Below are positions 58,184 through 64,000 of a DNA stretch of 64,000 nucleotides, one piece after another; the first letter of the stretch is position 1; each line of letters opens with the position of its first letter. This DNA is from Streptomyces chartreusis. Its GTDB lineage: Bacteria; Actinomycetota; Actinomycetes; Streptomycetales; Streptomycetaceae. The stretch is from positions 6,324,001 to 6,388,000 of the forward strand of contig NZ_CP023689.1 of NCBI RefSeq assembly GCF_008704715.1. The letters run 5' to 3'. Both the position numbers and the translations under genes were made by a program. The notes under the pieces were generated by a model. That model did no database searches and was not told the origin of the DNA. It was given only the letters and a program-made list of their open reading frames with translations.

Positions 58184-59608
58184 GTGTTTGCTGCGTTCTC
58201 AGCGCTGTCGGCGCGCGGGCGAGGGGCGGCGCGTCTGGCCGCCGCGACCCTGGTGTCCGGGCTCGCCGCCGTCACGGTGCTGGCCGGCACCGCCGCGGCC
58301 GCGCCCGCTGCCGACACGGCGGCGCCGAGCCAGGGCGGGGCGACCGCCACCATAGGCGGCCTGAAGACGTACGGCGGCGCGGTCGTCCACACCGACTCCG
58401 GCGACCAGGAGATCTCGGCCGGTCTGTTCGAGATGTCCGTCGACGGCGGCGGCATGCTCCAGACGTACTGCGTCGACATCCACAACCCCACCCAGCGCGA
58501 CGCCAAGTACCACGAGACACCGTGGAGCGGCACCTCGCTGGGCGCCAACGATGACGCCGGCAGGATCCGCTGGATCCTGCAGAACTCCTACCCGCAGGTG
58601 AACGACCTCGCGGCACTCGCCGCCAAGGCCGGCTTCAAGGGCGGCCTCACCGAGCAGGACGCGGCGGCCGGCACGCAGGTGGCCATCTGGCGTTATTCGG
58701 ACGGGGTCGAGGTCGACGCCGTCGACCCGCAGGCCGAGAAGCTCGCGGACTACCTGGAGAAGAGCGCGCGCGGCGTCGCCGAGCCCGAGGCGTCGCTGAC
58801 GCTGGAGCCGCCCGCGGTCTCCGGGCACGCCGGTGAGCGGCTCGGTCCGGTGACGGTGCGCACCGACGCGGACGGCGTGACGCTGACCCCGCCCGCCGAC
58901 GCCGCCACCAGCGGGGTGCGGATCGTCGACAAGGACGGCAAGGTCGTCACCACCGCCGTGAACGGCGCCCAGGTGTTCTTCGACGTCCCCGAGGACGCAG
59001 CGGACGGCCAGGCGGAACTGACCGTGCAGGCCTCGACGACCGTCCCGGTGGGGCGTGCCTTCGCCGCCGAGAGCCGCAGCCAGACCCAGATCCTGGCCGG
59101 CTCCAGCGAGTCGACCGTCTCGGCGACGGCGAGCGCGACGTGGGCGGAGACCGGCGCGATACCGGCCCTGTCCGCGGCGGAGAACTGCGACAAGGGCGGC
59201 GTCGACATCACCGCCGCCAACGAGGGCGACGCACCGTTCACCTTCGAGCTGCTCGGCATCGAGTACAGCATCGCCGCGGGCGAGTCCCGCACGGTGACGG
59301 TCCCGCTCCAGGAGGACCAGGCGTACGACTTCACCATCGAGGGGCCGGGCGGCTTCGAGAAGCGGTTCACCGGCGTGCTGGACTGCATGACGCAGGCGGG
59401 CGAGGCCGACGCGGCCGGCACCGTCACCCAGACCCTCGACGAGCCCAGCCCCGCGACGGTCGGCTCGGCGTCCGACGACACCAACCTCGCCGCGACCGGC
59501 GGCTCCTCCATGACCCCCCTGATCGCGGGCGTCGCGATCGGGTTCGTCGTGCTCGGCGGTGCGGCACTGGTCATCGTGCGCAAGAGGGAGGCCTCGGCCC
59601 AGGACTGA
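58184..59608 (+). CDS. Thioester-domain (TQXA) cell-wall surface protein with LAXTG sorting signal
   Basis: A 474-aa exported protein. After a signal peptide (LVSGLAAVTVLAGTAAAAPA) comes a thioester domain: Cys in MLQTYCVDIHNPT and Gln in GTQVAIWRYSDG would form the internal bond. Beta-rich repeats of the adhesin stalk type follow. The C terminus has the sorting signal NLAATGGSS, a hydrophobic helix (MTPLIAGVAIGFVVLGGAALVIV) and a basic RKREA tail. LAXTG is used by the class E sortases of Streptomyces. Thioester domains can bind covalently to amines on surfaces. GTG start with AAGGGGAA upstream. Confidence 0.9.
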   Translation: MFAAFSALSARGRGAARLAAATLVSGLAAVTVLAGTAAAAPAADTAAPSQGGATATIGGLKTYGGAVVHTDSGDQEISAGLFEMSVDGGGMLQTYCVDIHNPTQRDAKYHETPWSGTSLGANDDAGRIRWILQNSYPQVNDLAALAAKAGFKGGLTEQDAAAGTQVAIWRYSDGVEVDAVDPQAEKLADYLEKSARGVAEPEASLTLEPPAVSGHAGERLGPVTVRTDADGVTLTPPADAATSGVRIVDKDGKVVTTAVNGAQVFFDVPEDAADGQAELTVQASTTVPVGRAFAAESRSQTQILAGSSESTVSATASATWAETGAIPALSAAENCDKGGVDITAANEGDAPFTFELLGIEYSIAAGESRTVTVPLQEDQAYDFTIEGPGGFEKRFTGVLDCMTQAGEADAAGTVTQTLDEPSPATVGSASDDTNLAATGGSSMTPLIAGVAIGFVVLGGAALVIVRKREASAQD

Positions 59609-59641
59609 GTCCGGCCGGGGAAGCCACACATAGCCACACAT

Positions 59642-59690
59642 GCGGCCAGGGGCCTGATCCGTTGCTCGGATCAGGCCCCTGGCCGCTTTT
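59642..59690 (+). terminator. Strong terminator after the thioester protein gene
   Basis: A perfect 20-bp stem (arms 59642-59661 and 59667-59686, GCGGCCAGGGGCC...) with a 5-nt loop is followed by TTTT. Confidence 0.95.
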
Positions 59691-59867
59691 CCGGGACGCC
59701 TGGGCGCCGGTGCACTGCTGTCGGCGGGACAACCCATGGGCCGACTGACGCGGCCCGTACTCCACCGGCGGTTCGCGCCTGGTGCACCGGACCGCACCCG
59801 CCCACGCCTCATGCCGAGTTCGGCACGGCATGAGGCGTGGTCAGGAGCCCCGTACCAAGGCGGTGGC

Positions 59868-60161
59868 TCAGAAGGCGCTGTTGTCGCAGCCCATCGTGGA
59901 GCCGAGGTGGGTGTCCTGCGCGCCCGTGTTGCCCTCGCCGTTGAGAGCGTTGCCCAGGGCGCCGTTGAGGATGCCGACCTGGCCGAGGACGTCGAGGTTC
60001 AGGTCGTGCGACTTGCAGTTGGAGCTCTGCAGCACGCTGACCTTGTCCCCGCCCTTGCCGCCGTGCCCGTCGAGGCCCTGGGCGGTCGCAGTGCCGGTGC
60101 CCAGCAGGCCGACGCTGCCAAGGGCGACGACCACGACGGCAGCCTTCTGAAGCTTGTGCAT
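59868..60161 (-). CDS. Small secreted two-cysteine protein
   Basis: A 97-aa product with a signal peptide (MHKLQKAAVVVVALGSVGLLGTGTATA). The mature part has SVLQSSNCKSHDLNLDVLGQVGILNGALGNALNGEGNTGAQDTHLGS and ends STMGCDNSAF; the two cysteines could pair. Proteins with this look recur in Streptomyces genomes as small surface proteins of unknown role (rodlin-like in size; homology not shown). GGAGAT precedes ATG 60161. It is not closely related to the tandem family at 4198-5321. Confidence 0.75.
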   Translation of the reverse strand: MHKLQKAAVVVVALGSVGLLGTGTATAQGLDGHGGKGGDKVSVLQSSNCKSHDLNLDVLGQVGILNGALGNALNGEGNTGAQDTHLGSTMGCDNSAF

Positions 60162-60446
60162 GTCATCTCCGATGGAGTGAGGTGGGTGCGATCCGTGACG
60201 GATCGACTCCGTACAGTTACGAGAGGCTAATGTGAAGAATCCAGGCATATCCGGACGACGCGCCGAGAATCACGCCGTTGCCACGCGGGGCGTTCGCGAC
60301 CGACAGTGACGGTCAAGTCACGGCACCGTCGGAGAAACCCCAGGTGAGGGGCGTTCTGGTATACGGGTTTCCGTCGCGGGCTGGACGTCGGGCAAGATGG
60401 GGTGTATCTGCCCACTGCCTGATTTCAAGCTGCCGGACGGTTTCTC

Positions 60447-62111
<1,665 letters not shown>

Positions 62112-62117
62112 TCGATC

Positions 62118-62564
62118 TTGCGCCACATCTACCGCTGCCCGCTGCGCTGGGCGGACATGGACGCGTACGGCCACGTCAACAACGTGGTCTTCCTCCGCTA
62201 CCTGGAGGAAGCCCGTATCGACTTCCTGTTCCGTCCCGAGAAGGACTTCAAGCAGGGGTCCGTGGTGGCGCGCCACGAGATCGACTACAAGCGGCAGCTC
62301 GTCCACCGGCACCACCCGGTGGCCATCGAGCTGTGGATCAGTGAGATCAGGGCCGCGTCCTTCACCATCATGTACGAGGTGAAGGACGACGACCTGGTCT
62401 ACGTCCGGGCCTCGACGGTGGTCGTGCCGTTCGACTTCCAGGCGGAGCGGCCGCGCCGGATCACCGCGGAGGAGAAGGAGTTCCTCCGCGAGTACATGGA
62501 CGACGAGCCCGGCAAGGCCGGCAAAGCCGGCGGGACCGAAGAGGAGGAGGCCGTCGCCGCATGA
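62118..62564 (+). CDS. Hotdog-fold acyl-CoA thioesterase
   Basis: A 148-aa 4-hydroxybenzoyl-CoA thioesterase-like protein: PLRWADMDAYGHVNNVVFLRYLEEARIDFLF contains the Asp of the family's active site and the HVNN turn. It hydrolyses an acyl-CoA of unknown chain. The start is TTG, 6 bp after ettA, so it is probably cotranscribed. The C terminus is Lys/Gly/Glu-rich, and its stop overlaps the next ATG. Confidence 0.88.
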   Translation: MRHIYRCPLRWADMDAYGHVNNVVFLRYLEEARIDFLFRPEKDFKQGSVVARHEIDYKRQLVHRHHPVAIELWISEIRAASFTIMYEVKDDDLVYVRASTVVVPFDFQAERPRRITAEEKEFLREYMDDEPGKAGKAGGTEEEEAVAA

Positions 62565-63229
62565 CGGTGCTCCACCTCGCCGACGAGGGGGAGGCGGCGG
62601 ATCTCGCGGCCTTCCTCTCCCGGCTGCTCCACTACGACCGCGGCGCCGCCGTCCGTCTCCAGGCGGCCGGCACCGCGCTCGCCGTCTTCGGCCGCCCGCC
62701 TTCCTTCGAGGTGCTGGCGATCCGCGCCGTACGCCTGGCGAAGCCGTACGAGAACGGACTCGACGTCACGCTGGACGTGACCGTCTCCGCGGGTGAACTC
62801 CTGGAGTCCGTCGACGAGTCGGCGGCCACCGCAGTCGTACCGGACGCCGTGACCGGGCCGCCGTGGGCCGGGGTGCTCCCGCCGCGCGGCGGATGGCGGC
62901 CGGTGCCGGGGCTGCCCGCGCCCGACGCCCTGCGGGCGATGATCGGCTCGGGTGTCGCGGAGTTCCGCTCACGCACACAGGAGTTGGCCCAGGAGCGGCG
63001 TACCCGCGCCGAACTCGACCGGATCGGGCGGGAGATCTGGTCCCGGACCGTCGGGGACACCCGTCTTCCGGTGCGGGCCGTGCACGCGGCCCAGTCGCTG
63101 GGATTCCTGCGCGCCACCGGGGAGCCGGCGCTGCTCTCGTCCGGCGCGTGGCTACGGCTGCGCACGCCGTACGGGTCGATCGCCGTACGGCGTGCGGGAC
63201 TCGGCGCGCTCGACGTCAGCGTCCGCTGA
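62561..63229 (+). CDS. Conserved actinobacterial protein of unknown function
   Basis: A 222-aa protein with no membrane segment or known motif. VLHLADEGEAADLAAFLSRLLHYDRGAAVRLQAAG starts it; the middle has a Pro/Gly-rich stretch (PPWAGVLPPRGGWRPVPGLPAPDAL), then a helix with many Arg (RSRTQELAQERRTRAELDRIGREIW), and the C terminus SGAWLRLRTPYGSIAVRR. ATG overlaps the thioesterase stop (ATGA). Coupling to ettA and the thioesterase is its only context. Function unknown. Confidence 0.75.
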   Translation: MTVLHLADEGEAADLAAFLSRLLHYDRGAAVRLQAAGTALAVFGRPPSFEVLAIRAVRLAKPYENGLDVTLDVTVSAGELLESVDESAATAVVPDAVTGPPWAGVLPPRGGWRPVPGLPAPDALRAMIGSGVAEFRSRTQELAQERRTRAELDRIGREIWSRTVGDTRLPVRAVHAAQSLGFLRATGEPALLSSGAWLRLRTPYGSIAVRRAGLGALDVSVR

Positions 63230-63274
63230 CACTCATGATCACTTACTGTTTGGTGACAGTGAGTCGCGGCAGGG

Positions 63275-63688
63275 TCAGCCCGCCGTGTTCACCATGGACG
63301 CCGCCGCGTACGTCAGGTAGTTCCACAGCGTCCGCTCGTGCTCCTCGGAGAGGCCGAGCTCGTCGACGGCGACCCGCATGTGCTTCAGCCAGGCGTCGTG
63401 CGCCGCACGGTCGACGGTGAAGGGGGCGTGGCGCATCCGCAGACGGGGGTGGCCGCGGTTCTCGCTGTACGTCGTCGGGCCGCCCCAGTACTGGATGAGG
63501 AAGAAGGTCAGGCGCTCCTCGGCCGGACCCAGGTCCTCCTCGGGGTACATGGGCCGCAGCAGCGGGTCCTCGGCCACACCCTCGTAGAAGCGGTGGACGA
63601 GGCGGCGGAAGGTCTCCTCCCCGCCGACCTGCTCGTAGAAGGTCTGCTCCTGAAGCGTGCCGCGCCGAATCTCTTTCACGTCGTCCAT
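63275..63688 (-). CDS. glbO: Group II truncated haemoglobin
   Basis: A 137-aa 2-on-2 globin: TFYEQVGGEETFRRLVHRFYEGVAEDPLLRPMYPEEDLGPAEERLTFFLIQYWGGP, then HPRLRMRHAPFTVD with the proximal His (RMRHAPF) and WLKHMRVAVDELGLSEEH with the group II Trp. Such globins bind O2 and NO and protect against them. The start at 63688 is set by the family length. Downstream is the short gap to the gene of unknown function on the opposite strand. Confidence 0.93.
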   Translation of the reverse strand: MDDVKEIRRGTLQEQTFYEQVGGEETFRRLVHRFYEGVAEDPLLRPMYPEEDLGPAEERLTFFLIQYWGGPTTYSENRGHPRLRMRHAPFTVDRAAHDAWLKHMRVAVDELGLSEEHERTLWNYLTYAAASMVNTAG

Positions 63689-63867
63689 GGTCTCAGACGC
63701 GGCGACCGAGGACTCAAGGCTTAGGACCAGCCGACCGGGAAGCACCGGTCGTAACTGCTCGTGACTGCTCGTGACTGCCCCCGGCCGCCGCACCCGGCCG
63801 AATGGCTCGTTCCGGATCGTCCGGTCAGGCGCTCGCCCCGCACCGTCTCCCGCAGGACAGTGGACGT

Positions 63868-64000
63868 ATGAGCGCGCACGCTCTCGACAGGGACCTGGAG
63901 GACCTCGCCACCTCGGCGAGGGCCGCACTGGTGCGTGAGATCGACGCGAGCGGGGCGTGGGCCGGCGACCCCGGGTGGCGGGAGGTCTTCGGCGCCGTGC
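63868..64000 (+). CDS. Partial gene, possible protein-isoaspartate methyltransferase-like
   Basis: An ATG at 63868 opens a frame that runs off the right edge: MSAHALDRDLEDLATSARAA, LVREIDASGAWAGDPGWREV and FGAV. The visible part is similar to the N terminus of Streptomyces protein-L-isoaspartate O-methyltransferase-like proteins, where a catalytic domain follows. Too little is visible for a firm name. Confidence 0.4.
   Translation, partial: MSAHALDRDLEDLATSARAALVREIDASGAWAGDPGWREVFGAV

Overview
The window is high-GC, densely packed actinobacterial DNA, almost certainly a Streptomyces chromosome. The signs are an A-factor/gamma-butyrolactone (GBL) synthase and receptor pair, a melC1-melC2 tyrosinase operon, ssbB beside two dynamin-like GTPase genes, an acyl-CoA carboxylase epsilon subunit, frequent GTG starts, gTGA/ATGA overlaps, and a familiar Streptomyces dispersed intergenic repeat.

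Layout. 1-7131: an exopolysaccharide-type sugar transferase (cut by the left edge) and glycosyltransferase, then an island of small secreted proteins including three tandem paralogues, and a GH16-like protein. 7236-10875: VKOR-like protein, tyrosinase with its copper chaperone, a DUF2087 regulator and a hydroxyacid dehydrogenase. 11022-48622: a type II polyketide cluster. 48591-52967: a membrane protein, then about 3.4 kb with a WXG100/DUF1023/lipoprotein trio bracketed by an 80-bp exact repeat of the 3' part of tRNA-Arg(TCT), which looks like att sites of a lost or decayed element. 53292-64000: core genes (two dynamin-like GTPases, ssbB, a thioester-domain cell-wall protein, ettA, a hotdog thioesterase, truncated haemoglobin).

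The polyketide cluster follows the jadomycin plan: GBL receptor, AfsA-type synthase and two reductase-type genes, a second (pseudo)receptor divergent from an atypical OmpR-type regulator, biotin carboxylase, TcmI-type cyclase, KS-alpha, KS-beta, ACP, ketoreductase, aromatase/cyclase, two FAD oxygenases and an AlpJ/JadG/GilOII-type ring-cleaving oxygenase, with an exporter, PPTase, carboxyltransferase and SnoaL-like gene at the far end. The sugar genes are different from jadomycin's digitoxose set. They encode a complete route to a dTDP-2,3,6-trideoxy-3-(dimethylamino)-L-hexose (rhodosamine or a stereoisomer), with one glycosyltransferase. The cluster also carries metK, an adenosine-kinase-like pfkB gene and metF, which look like a dedicated methyl-supply set. 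I cannot name the product. The prediction is a ring-B-cleaved or rearranged angucycline bearing a dimethylated amino sugar.

Regulation can be read in the DNA. Three promoters (afsA, the pseudo-receptor gene, the OmpR-type regulator gene) have a 22-bp GBL-receptor-type element in the -35/-10 spacer. Separately, three biosynthetic promoters (before the carboxylase, the cyclase/PKS operon and the sugar operon) share a helically phased TGAC/TGAA repeat array, a candidate operator for the OmpR-type activator. Together they suggest a two-step cascade: GBL signal, then activator, then structural operons.
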